Shown here in pieces: positions 1-8,173 of a stretch of 10,502 nt of DNA. A program made the translations under genes and the position numbers. This stretch comes from Haplosporangium gracile. Taxonomy: Eukaryota > Mortierellomycota > Mortierellomycetes > Mortierellales > Mortierellaceae. Numbering within the stretch: position 1 is the first letter of the stretch; each line of letters opens with the position of its first letter. The DNA lies in NCBI GenBank assembly GCA_015499985.1, contig JAAAUF010001152.1:1-10502 (forward strand), written 5' to 3'. The notes below the pieces were generated by a model. The model did no database searches. It had not been told where the DNA came from and was given only the letters and a program-made list of their open reading frames with translations.

Positions 1-616
1 CAAAAAAAAAAAAAAAAGTGGGTCCACCTGCAGCCAATTCGATTCAATTGTTTGTTTATTTGGGCAAATAAATTCCGGAGGGGAGAAACGAGTAATAGAC
101 GCTTTGCTAGAGGACGGATGGTTGGCTGGTTTTGTGCCTCCCATTGGTGCGACGTTCTCGTGGACAAAGCAGTAAGAAGGGGGGGGGGAGAAAAACATGT
201 GTATTTTGTACCCGCAGATAGTAGTAGTGGTGGTATTGATTGTTGGGATGTGTGGAGAAGTTAAGAAGAGAGTGAGATTGTGCGGGCAGTCAAGAGGACG
301 AGAGAGAGGAAAGAAGATCTGGTTGCACCAGCCCGTTAAGCAACAAACCAACCAACCAGGCAAGCGGGCTGTTCCCTTCTGTCGCTTCGCCCCCCTCCCC
401 CCTCCTCCCTTGTCATCAGTGCGGGTGAGAGAGGAGACCAGCTCTCTACATCACTCGGTAAGATGGAATGGTCAACAAAAAATCAATCAATCATCAGACA
501 TGGTCGGAGGGATAGTGGAGACTGGAGAGGAGTATCAGAGAAAGGAGTGGAAGTGGGGGTTCATGGATGTATGTCGTCCACATTGGTAGACGAGCGGAGC
601 AGACTGGAGGAAGTGG

Positions 617-652
617 GTGAATGTGAATGTGAATGCGTATGTGTATGTGTAC
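617..652. repeat. Degenerate hexanucleotide tandem repeat
   Basis: Six consecutive hexamers are visible: GTGAAT three times (617-634), then GCGTAT, GTGTAT and GTGTAC. It is a short microsatellite with drift toward its right end. No function is implied. Confidence 0.7.
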
Positions 653-1011
653 GTTCATGCGGACAGTAGACTTACAAAGGGCCTTTTGATTGTTGGATAT
701 GTTAATATTCTCTGCGCAAAGGGATAGTGATTTTTTTTAGTATGCGTATGTACGTGGACTTTACCCCATGTTATGAGAGTGTGCGTGCCCGAGAAAAGTT
801 GTCCACTCTCTGTTTGCCCTGTGCCCCACCTTTGCACAGGAGAAGCAAGGTTCGATCTTGATCCCCTCCTCTCGGAAAACTTTACTCCAGTTTTTTTTTT
901 TTTTTTTTCTTTTACTCTGTTGGTTGGTTCAGTTGAAGGAATAATTTCCGTGGTCTCCTTTCGCCCTTTCGTCGTGGTTTGTTGTTCGTCGAAAAATAAT
1001 ACATAAAGGAA

Positions 1012-1160
1012 CTCACTCGTCCATTCCCCCCCTTTTCTCTTTTCTCTTTCTTTTACACTCTTCATCCCTCCTCTTCTCTTTCACTCGTCATCTTCTTTCA
1101 CTTTCACACACTTCTTCTCTTCACCCCTCCTCTTCACTCTGCTCTTTCTATCAATCATTT
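1012..1160 (+). promoter_or_regulatory. Pyrimidine tract upstream of the xanthine dehydrogenase start
   Basis: The sense strand is almost entirely C and T, with no G between 1020 and 1086 and only one up to 1140. It includes a 16-base mirror-symmetric run at 1034-1049 (TTTCTC-TTTT-CTCTTT). Such tracts are typical of fungal core promoters and 5' leaders, so I infer the transcription start lies in or just downstream of it. Position, strand bias and the clean leader after it support that reading, but no transcript data are available here. Confidence 0.5.
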
Positions 1161-1333
1161 CTCTATTGCCGAAAGAAATAACCTCGCTTTTGTAATTAGC
1201 CTTCCTCTTCCTCCTTTCTACCTGTATACCCTTATTCTCCTCTACCTAACGCCCTTTGTTCATCCTCTTCTTTACTCCCTTGTTTTAAAAAACAATCAGC
1301 AACAACAATCCCCCTTTACAACCCTTATCAAAC

Positions 1334-4300
1334 ATGGCCTCCGCACTTGACATCTCTGCTTACTCCAGCAAGCTCCACTTTTACCTCAACGGTACCGAGA
1401 TTATTCTCACTAACCCCGACCCCGACACAACCCTGCTTCAATATGTCCGCTCCATCGGACTCACTGGATCCAAGCTTGGATGCGCTGAGGGTGGTTGTGG
1501 TAAGTTATTTCTCATTGTTTGTTTTGGTTGTTTGCTGCTGTCTGTTCGTGCATAGAACCGAGATAAAATGATGTTGCACTTTCATTTACTTGAAGAGAAA
1601 GTGAATGTCCATTGCTGTGCTTTTTTACATTTTTTTTTTCTTCATGCGAAGCAGAATGAAACTCATCTTGAATGAATCAAACAACGAAACTGATGTCGTC
1701 GTCTTCTTGCTCTTGTTATTTTTATGAATAATAAACAGGTGCCTGCACGGTGATGGTCTCCAACTACGACAAGGCCACACAGCACATTCGGTATGTTGGT
1801 TTTTATTCATAATAATACCTGACTTGGCACTACCCCCATCATACCTCGATGGGTGGTAACCGTGCTGTTAGGTTGTTGTTCGTCCGGGGATGTCGATACA
1901 CAGTTACATATGCACACATCCCCTGATCGCAAAACGATCAACAGCTGTTTGCCTCCTTCCAGCTGGCTTTTTTCTCTTGCCTTCTTTTATTTTCTTAATT
2001 TATATTTTGACGACTGTTTCCTCGGTCAATCAGATGTCTCCGACTGATTATTCTGTCCTAACCAAAAAGTACTTTCTCTTGAATGCAAATGAAACATGGT
2101 CAATAGCCACTTGAACGTCAACGCCTGTTTGACTCCGCTCTGCTCTGTCGATGGCAAGCATGTCATCACCATCGAGGGTCTCGGCGACCACAAGAACCCT
2201 CACCCCGTCCAAGAGCGCATTGCTCTTTGCTACGGGTATGTCCTTTCTCCTCACTATCGTTAACAGCGATGATCACTCTACATGAATAACATGCATTCTT
2301 TCTCCCACGGTGGTTGGTCTAACGAACAATTATTTACTTGTAACAAAACAAATAGTTCGCAGTGTGGTTTCTGTACGCCCGGTATCGCCATGTCGCTCTA
2401 TGCCCTCCTCCGCAACAACTCCACCCCCTCCGAGCACGAGGTTGAGGAGTCCTTCGACGGTAACTTGTGTCGCTGCACTGGATACCGCCCCATTTTGGAC
2501 GCTGCCAAATCTTTCGCTGCCCCCGCCGGTGGTGCCAAGAAGGCTGGTGGATGCTGCGGAGGTGCCGGCGCCAACGGTGGATGCTGCAAGGATGAGAAGC
2601 CCGAGTTCGCCTCGACTGTCCCCCAGGAGAGCTCTGTTCGCTTCCCCTCGGTCCTCTTCAAGGCCTACGACCCCACCCAGGAGCTGATCTTCCCTCCCAG
2701 ACTCATGAAGAAGACCGCTGAGCCCCTTCACTTTCAGGGACGCAAGGCCCAGTGGTTCCGCCCCACCACTCTGGCCCAGGTCCTTCAGATCAAGGCTGCT
2801 TATCCCCAGGCAAAGTTCATCGGAGGCAACACCGAAATCGGAGTCGAGACCAAATTCAAGTACATGGAATATTCTCCCTTTGTCTACTTGCACGACGTTG
2901 CTGAGCTCCAGGAAATCAGCATCACCTCCGAGGGCATCACCATCGGCGCCAACGTCACTGTCGCCAACTTTCAGAAGACCCTCAAGCAGGCCATCGAGAC
3001 CGTCTCCGAGGAGCAGGCCCACGTCCTCCGCGCCTTTTTGGCCAACGTCAAGTACTTTGCTGGTAACCAGATCCGTAACGCTGCCTCGGTTGCCGGTAAC
3101 GTTGCTACCGCTTCTCCCATCTCGGATTTGAACCCTGTCTTTGTCGCCTCCAACTCGACTTTCAGCATTCTTTCCTCCGAGCAGTCCGTCGACTCGACTG
3201 CCCGTGTTGTCCCTGCTACCGAGTTCTTTGTCGGTTATCGTAAGACCGCTTTGAACCCCGCCACTGACATTTTGACTGAGATTCACATTCCTTTCACCCG
3301 CCCTGGCGAGTACATCCGCTCGTTCAAGCAGGCCAAGAGAAAAGATGATGATATCGCCATTGTCACCGCTGCCATCCGTCTCAAGCTCGCCTCTGACAAC
3401 ACCATCGTCGAGACCGGCTTCGGTTACGGTGGTATGAGCGCCTTCACCTGCCAGGCCAAGAAGACCTCAGCCTTCCTTCAGGGCAAGACTTGGGGCGATA
3501 ATGACGTTTTGCAGGGGGCTCTCGAGGCTATGGATCAGGATTTTCCCATGGAGCTCTCGACCCCCGGTGGTATGCCCGAGTACCGCCGCACCTTGGCCAA
3601 GTCGTTCTTTGTCCGCTTCTGGTGGGACGTTATTGAGCAGAAGAAGTTGGAGGTTGAGCACGAGCACGGTGACATCAGTTTGATGACTCAGGAGATCCAC
3701 CGCGACCTTTCCTTCGGTGCTCAAAGCGATAAGGGAACTGTCCAGTTCTCAGATACCAAGATTGTCTCCCAGAGCGTTGCTCACGTTGCTGCCATGAAGC
3801 AGGTCACTGGTGAGGCCCTCTACACCGACGATATGCCCAAGCTCCACAACGAGTTGTACGGTGCCATGGTCCTCTCCACTCGTGCCCACGCCAAGATTGT
3901 TAGCATCGATACCAGCGCTGCCCTTGCCCACCCCGGTGTCAAGGCCTACTACGGCCATAAGGATGTTCCCGGCAACAACGTCTGGGGTGCTGCTATGTTC
4001 GACGATGAGGAGATCTTTGCTTCGGAGGAGGTCCACTGCGTTGGTCAGATTATCGGTGTCATCGTCGCCGATACCCAGGTCATTGCGCAGGAGGCTGCTC
4101 GCAAGGTCAAGATCGAGTACATTGATCTCCCTCACGTCGTCACTATTGATGAGGCCATTGCCGCCGATTCCTACATTCCCCTCACAAAGTCGATTGTCAA
4201 GGGTGACGTCGATGCCGCCTTTGCCACCTGCGCCAAGGTCTTTGAGGGCCAGACCCGTCTCGGTGGTCAGGAGCAGTTCTACCTCGAGACTCAGGTCGTC

Positions 4301-6043
4301 CTCGTCAACAACAAGGGTGAGGGCGAGTTCGAGATTTACGCTTCGACCCAGAACGCCAACGAAACCCAGGCTGTTGTCGCCAGCGTCCTCGGTACCAGCG
4401 CCCACAAAATTGCCTGCAAGGTCAAGCGTCTCGGAGGTGGCTTCGGAGGCAAAGAGTCCCGTACTATCCCCCTGGCCTGCATCATGTCGATCGCTTCCTA
4501 CCACACCAAGAGACCCGTCCGCTGCATGTTGGATCGTAACGAGGATATGGCCATCTCTGGTCAGCGTAACCCCTTCATGGGCAAGTGGAAGGTTGGTCTT
4601 GACGAGAACAACAAGTTGGTTGCCTTGGACACTGACCTCTACTTGAATGCTGGTTGGTCTTCGGATTTGTCGGTCGCCGTCATGGAGCGTGCTCTTGGTC
4701 ACATCGACAACGTCTACTACATCCCCAACGTCCGTGCCGTCGGTCGCTGCTGCCGCACCAACATCCACTCCAACACTGCCTTCCGCGGTTTCGGTGGACC
4801 CCAGGCTAACGTCATTGCTGAGACCTACATGACCGAGATTGCCGAGCGCATTGGCATGACCCAGGAGGCGTTCCGTGAGCTCAACTTTTACAAGGAAGGT
4901 CAGCTCACCCACTTCAACCAGGAGCTCAAGGACTGGCACTTGCCCAAGGGTTACTTCCAGCTCAAGGAGAAGGCCAACTTTGATGCCCGCAGAGCCGCCG
5001 TCGATGAGTTTAACAAGCAGTCCAAGTGGCGCAAGCGCGGTCTCGCCTTCATCCCTACCAAGTACGGTATCTCCTTCACGGCTCTTCATCTTAACCAGGC
5101 TGGTGCCATGGTCCACATCTATCACGATGGTTCGGTCCTCTTGTCCCACGGTGGTGTTGAGATGGGTCAGGGTCTCCACACTAAGATGATCCAGGTCTGC
5201 GCCGAGGGTCTTGACATCCCCATGGAGATGATTCACATTGTTGAGACCTCGACTGACAAAGTTGCCAATGCCTCGCCCACTGCTGCCTCGGCTTCGTCGG
5301 ACATGAACGGTATGGCTGTCAAGAACGCCTGCGACCAAATCAACGAGCGCCTCGAGGCCTACCGCGCCAAGGGACTTTCCTGGAAGGAGATTGTCCATCA
5401 CGCCTACTTTGACCGTGTCAACCTCAGCGCCAATGGCTTCTACAAGGTTCCCGATCTGGGCTACAAGTGGGGCGAGAACAAGGGTCAGCTCTTCTTCTAC
5501 TTCACGATGGGAGCTGCCATCTCTGAGGTTGAGGTTGATTTGTTGACTGGTGCACACACTGTCCTCCGGTCGGATGTCAACATGGACTTGGGTCGCTCGA
5601 TCAACCCCTCGATTGATATCGGTCAGATTGAAGGAGCCTTCATCCAGGGTATGGGTTGGTCAACCACCGAGGAGTCGTTGTACTTCCCCAACGGTCGTCT
5701 CTTCACCCAGGGACCTGGTAACTACAAGATTCCCGGCTTCCAGTGCATTCCCCAGGAGTTCAACATCTCGTTCTTTGAGGACGTCACGCACGAGAGTGTC
5801 AAGACTGTGTACAAGTCCAAGGGAGTCGGTGAGCCTCCATTGTTCCTCGGATCATCGGTCTACTTTGCTATCCGCAATGCCCTGTGGTATGCCCGCCAGG
5901 AGAACGGCCACCCCGGTTCGTTCTCGTTGTCGCTCCCTGCCACTCCCGAGCGCATCCGTATGGCTGTTGGTGACTCTATTGCCGAGAGCTCCAAGCTCGA
6001 GGCCAAGTCTGGGGAGCGCCCATGGGTTCTCTCCGTCTTCTAA
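1334..6043 (+). CDS. Xanthine dehydrogenase (purine hydroxylase), four exons, complete
   Basis: Exons 1334-1499, 1739-1790, 2107-2235 and 2356-6043 join in frame to 1344 residues, the usual family size. The enzyme oxidises hypoxanthine to xanthine and xanthine to urate with NAD+, in the cytosol. Residues 10-100 form a plant-ferredoxin [2Fe-2S] domain (C50, C55, C58, C80). The second [2Fe-2S] domain follows with C119, C122, C154, C156. A CC...CC linker (C182-C193) precedes the FAD domain, which shows GGNTEIG near 272 and an AGN...ASPISDLNP stretch at 351-376. The molybdopterin domain starts near 595. Key residues match bovine XDH at a constant offset of +14: Q781, F812, E816, R894, R926, F928, F1023, Q1054, A1093 and E1275. 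Glu816 and Arg894 argue for purine rather than aldehyde oxidase specificity. The start is the first ATG after a 558-base ATG-free stretch and has A at minus 3. There is no peroxisomal SKL-type end. Fungal homologues are called hxA or XDH. Identity is near certain; exon joins rest on frame and family alignment. Confidence 0.97.
1500..1738 (+). other. Intron 1 of xanthine dehydrogenase (239 nt, phase 1)
   Basis: The donor is GTAAGT and the acceptor AAACAG, with a CTGAT branch-like motif at 1690-1694. It splits the codon for Gly56, between the cluster cysteines C55 and C58. Removing it restores the highly conserved GGCGACTV stretch. Reading through instead gives a stop within 20 codons. It is long for a fungal intron. 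Confidence 0.93.
1791..2106 (+). other. Intron 2 of xanthine dehydrogenase (316 nt, phase 2)
   Basis: The donor is GTATGT and the acceptor is AATAG; a consensus CTAAC branch motif lies at 2058-2062. It splits the codon for Arg73 and joins [12 protein letters not shown] as expected for the family. It is the longest of the three introns and contains a 10-bp hairpin at 1831-1858. Confidence 0.92.
2236..2355 (+). other. Intron 3 of xanthine dehydrogenase (120 nt, phase 2)
   Basis: The donor is GTATGT and the acceptor is AATAG, with a CTAAC branch motif at 2319-2323, 32 bases before the acceptor. It splits the codon for Gly116, just before the SQCGFCTPG motif of the second iron-sulfur domain. The frame happens to be open through the 3' part of this intron, so an unspliced reading wrongly extends the last exon upstream to 2282. 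Confidence 0.93.
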
Positions 6044-6129
6044 GTGTTTTCTTTTTTACCTTTTATTTAACCACTTTGTCATATTTTTCTTCAATCAAAA
6101 AGCAAGCATACTATTGTCCTGTTGCACAT

Positions 6130-6135
6130 AATAAA
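6130..6135 (+). terminator. Probable poly(A) signal of xanthine dehydrogenase
   Basis: A perfect AATAAA begins 87 bases after the stop codon, in an AT-rich stretch followed by T-rich DNA. That spacing is normal for a fungal 3' UTR. The hexamer is common by chance in such DNA, so this is a likely rather than proven site. Confidence 0.5.
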
Positions 6136-6401
6136 CCCAATCATTTTTGTACATTATCCTTTTGTTCTTTTTCCGCATCTTTTACGATGGCAGTCAATGC
6201 TTTTCTTTATGTGCGGAACAAATTATGTATCAACTTTTCTCTTTCAAAAAAAAAGACATTAATTATGCCCCAATCTGATTTTCAGTGGCGCATTCCTGAG
6301 TTTAGATATGACGCGAACAATGATCTAACCCGGATCTCTCCAATTTTTCAAAAAAAATAATCCTAGGTTCGAGACCCCTAATTATGATCAGTCTATTTTT
6401 T

Positions 6402-6407
6402 TTTATT
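6402..6407 (-). terminator. Probable poly(A) signal of glutaredoxin
   Basis: TTTATT on the plus strand reads AATAAA on the minus strand, 92 bases past the glutaredoxin stop codon and inside an A-rich (minus-strand) run. The spacing mirrors that of the neighbouring gene. It is a motif match only. Confidence 0.45.
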
Positions 6408-6498
6408 TCGTTTTGTGTTTGCTTAAAAGAAGATTAAAAAGGGGGACATGCTGTGCGCTTGGACTTCAATAAAGCATCCAAGACGTTTGGAAAACATC

Positions 6499-6846
6499 TT
6501 AAGCGTCGGGGAATGGAGCATCCCAGACAGACTTATTCAACAACTCTCTCAACCGTCCTGAATCTTTTGCGGCATGAGTATCATCCGATCCACCCACATG
6601 ACTTCCCTTGACAAAGACATTCGGCACCGAAGTTTGACCCGTCAGCGTCTTGAGGTCGGCTTGGATCTGAACACCGTTCTCGTGTTCGTCGAGTTCAAGG
6701 GCCTTGTAGGGGACGTCAAGGTCATCAAAGAGGTCTTTGACGCGCAAACAGTAGGGGCAGTAGGATTTCGAGAAGATCATGACTGGGTTTGAGGCGATGG
6801 AAGTCTTGATCAGAGTCCGGACTGAGGCTGCGAGTTGGGATGCCAT
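6499..6846 (-). CDS. Dithiol glutaredoxin (class I, CPYC), complete
   Basis: This intronless gene of 115 residues has the usual single-domain glutaredoxin length. It reduces protein disulfides and removes glutathione from mixed disulfides, using reduced glutathione as electron donor; glutathione reductase regenerates the latter. The active site is C30-P-Y-C33, preceded by Lys27. The cis-proline motif is S73-V74-P75 (TVP in most relatives), and the glutathione-binding turn is G85-G86-S-D-D. All elements of the thioredoxin fold are present in order. No signal peptide, membrane segment or convincing mitochondrial leader is seen, so a cytosolic location is inferred. The ATG has A at minus 3 and G at plus 4 and gives an N-terminus of normal length. 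The gene runs tail-to-tail with xanthine dehydrogenase. The CPYC site excludes the monothiol (CGFS) class. Confidence 0.95.
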   Translation of the reverse strand: MASQLAASVRTLIKTSIASNPVMIFSKSYCPYCLRVKDLFDDLDVPYKALELDEHENGVQIQADLKTLTGQTSVPNVFVKGSHVGGSDDTHAAKDSGRLRELLNKSVWDAPFPDA

Positions 6847-7140
6847 CTTGTATTACTTTTGTTATATGCTTGTGTGTGTGTGTGTGTGTGGTAGAGGTGA
6901 TGCAGTCGGTTGAGTGAATGTGGTTGATGTAGTTGCGTACGCGATTTGGTTCGGAAAAAGAGAGAGAGGCGAATGCGAAGCTTTAATGTAGAGTCGGGAG
7001 TGATGATCAAGTGAAGGAACGAAGAGTGATGAGTCAGGGAAGGGAAGGGAAAGGGGCTGATTTGTCAGGGCAAGCACGTCTTTAGCGCTTTATTCCAGAA
7101 AATCGTGCGTCACTGACGAATCACGGGATTGGACAATGGT
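6847..7140 (-). promoter_or_regulatory. Upstream region of the glutaredoxin gene
   Basis: Read on the minus strand this is pyrimidine-rich, as in the other promoter of the window. Motifs visible, with distance upstream of the start codon: an AP-1/Gcn4-type TGAGTCA at 7030-7036 (about 185); AGGGG, the yeast stress-element core, at 7052-7056 (about 207). Further out are a two-unit heat-shock-type TTCCAGAA at 7093-7100 (about 250) and a minus-strand CCAAT box at 7128-7132 (about 283). These are string matches to elements known from other fungi. That they act here is inference. Confidence 0.4.
6871..6890. repeat. (TG)10 dinucleotide microsatellite
   Basis: Ten perfect TG units lie 25 bases upstream of the glutaredoxin start, so the minus-strand leader probably contains (CA)10. 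Length variation between strains would be expected. Confidence 0.9.
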
Positions 7141-7180
7141 TTTGCTATGTTTTTATGTTTTTTTTGCCCCGCTTTGCTGG

Positions 7181-7257
7181 CTGCTGTCGTCTGCTGTCGT
7201 CTGCTGTATCTGTTGTGGTCTGCTGTGTCTGCTGTCTTCTGCTGCCGTCTGCTACGG
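7181..7257. repeat. CTGCTG-core minisatellite, eight units of 8-10 bp
   Basis: Units start at 7181, 7191, 7201, 7210, 7220, 7229, 7239 and 7249. The first two are identical (CTGCTGTCGT). Later ones keep the CTGCTG core, with one substitution in the unit at 7210, and vary in the last three or four bases. The mix of 9- and 10-base units means no reading frame is conserved across it, so a coding repeat is unlikely. Confidence 0.75.
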
Positions 7258-7993
7258 TTTGATGTGGCTGTTTTTTTGCTATGATCTGGTAGACTTTGCC
7301 GTCCACTCGATCCTCTTTGGAGAAAGGGGCAAGGTTCTGGTGGGTGAAATCAGATCATTCGTGATGAAAAGAGGGATACCAGTTGTGGAGAAATGTGCCT
7401 GAAAAATCTATGGGCTTCTTATTTATACCACCTTCATCTCAACTCGCCTTTCACTCTCATTGGTATCGGGACAATCTTCTCAGCTCCCTCCTTACAGGTA
7501 CGTTAGTCTGCTAGGGCTGGAACAAAATAGGCCTGTTGTACTGGAAGCCAAATCTATGCAAGTTGGGGATCAGAACAAAAATTTCGGCGTATTAGTGGCG
7601 TCGATGCAAGCTAACCTCCACCATGCAGCTCAAACAAAAAAGCGTTGGAAAAAGAAACACCTAATGAGCTCACAAAGAATGCTGAATATAGCACCTCTCG
7701 TCTCTTCGCCGATGCTACCCACTTCCCTCTACTTCACAAATACATCCATCATCCTTGCTAATCTGACACTTGTTTTTTCCTTTTGTTTTGTTTACTTGTT
7801 TGTTGTAATAGTTGTTTTTAGTTTCTCTCTGTCCTGGTTTTTTTTTGCTCATACGGCGTGGCTTCAAAAGAGACAAGGAGAAAACAAAAGAAAGAGAGAT
7901 GCTCACTCCTCCACTTCCGCACCTTCCTTCCTTCCCTCTTTTCTTCCATTCTCCCTCCATCGTTGGCTCTCGTCCTCCTCCTTCGCGCCATAC

Positions 7994-8173
7994 ATGCAGA
8001 TGCCTTGCAAATGTAGTGGAGAAAAAAAGTCAAAAAAAAATAACAGAGAAGGAAGACAAGAGCACAAAGGAGAGGAGAGGAACCAGCTAACAATTAGGCG
8101 ATGTAAAACGTGGGTCCATTTATTGCTGCTATTGATGTTGGTTGTTTTATGGATCGTTGTATCTATGGGTTAA
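7994..8173 (+). CDS. Candidate 59-residue tail-anchored small protein (speculative)
   Basis: I do not recognise this frame. An ATG at 7994 opens 59 codons ending in TAA. The N-terminal two thirds are strongly charged, with a C-x-C at residues 5-7 and many Lys, Arg and Glu. Residues 40-56 form a hydrophobic segment (Leu/Val/Met/Trp), followed by only three residues. That layout is typical of tail-anchored membrane proteins. A pyrimidine tract at 7904-7985 lies just upstream, resembling the xanthine dehydrogenase leader. Against it: the start context is poor (T at minus 3), the charged part comes from purine-rich low-complexity DNA, and codon use differs from the two sure genes. The frame is also open upstream, so it could be the last exon of a longer gene. 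Confidence 0.18.
   Translation: MQMPCKCSGEKKSKKNNREGRQEHKGEERNQLTIRRCKTWVHLLLLLMLVVLWIVVSMG

Larger units (their letters stand above)
1..1333 (+). promoter_or_regulatory. Upstream region and 5' leader of the xanthine dehydrogenase gene
   Basis: No convincing gene lies here; the open frames are short, overlap repeats and mostly lack an ATG start. The far part holds an A16 run (2-17), a degenerate hexamer repeat (617-652) and a T18 run (891-908). From 1020 to 1140 the sense strand has a single G and is almost pure C/T. This is the kind of pyrimidine tract common just upstream of fungal transcription and translation starts. The last 40 bases are A/C-rich and end in an ATG with A at minus 3 and G at plus 4. 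There is no ATG at all from 776 to 1333, so any leader starting in this stretch would be free of upstream start codons. A weak TATA-like GTATAC sits at 1224-1229. I could not place the transcription start. Confidence 0.5.
6044..6498. other. Convergent intergenic region between xanthine dehydrogenase and glutaredoxin
   Basis: These 455 bases lie between two stop codons that face each other, so they should carry both 3' untranslated regions. The DNA is AT-rich with T runs and holds one AATAAA on each strand in positions suited to the two genes. A further plus-strand AATAAA at 6468-6473 could serve as a backup signal for the upstream gene. No gene is visible; a short open frame across 6022-6360 is a low-complexity by-product. 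Confidence 0.6.

Noticed and set aside
216..221. AGATAG, a match to the fungal nitrogen-regulator GATA site, upstream of xanthine dehydrogenase
   Set aside because: It is a single six-base match more than 1.1 kb from the start, expected by chance. No paired sites or nearby pathway-specific motif were seen.
2282..2355. Starting the protein at the ATG at 2282, giving a 1253-residue enzyme
   Set aside because: These 25 codons lie in intron 3, which has good donor, branch and acceptor sites. They do not resemble the family, and this start would lose the first iron-sulfur domain, which exons 1-3 supply exactly.
3749..5557. 602-codon open frame on the minus strand opposite xanthine dehydrogenase (also 318 codons at 2330-3286)
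   Set aside because: Strong codon bias in the sense gene leaves few stop triplets on the opposite strand. The translations show no family and simply mirror the conserved enzyme sequence.
6366..6376. GGTTCGAGACC, resembling the B box of a tRNA gene or tRNA-derived SINE
   Set aside because: The nearest A-box-like string at 6286 is too far away, the T-stem does not pair properly, and the would-be acceptor arms are not complementary.
1334..6846. Functional partnership between xanthine dehydrogenase and glutaredoxin suggested by adjacency
   Set aside because: The genes are convergent with separate promoters, and adjacency in fungi is weak evidence. The thiol-switch cysteines that would make glutaredoxin relevant are absent from this enzyme.
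7460..8173. 237-codon open frame read from its left end
   Set aside because: It begins with TTG, not ATG, which is not a credible start for a fungal nuclear gene. The middle is translated T-rich DNA. Only sub-models (7994 start, or spliced from 7410) were kept as weak candidates.
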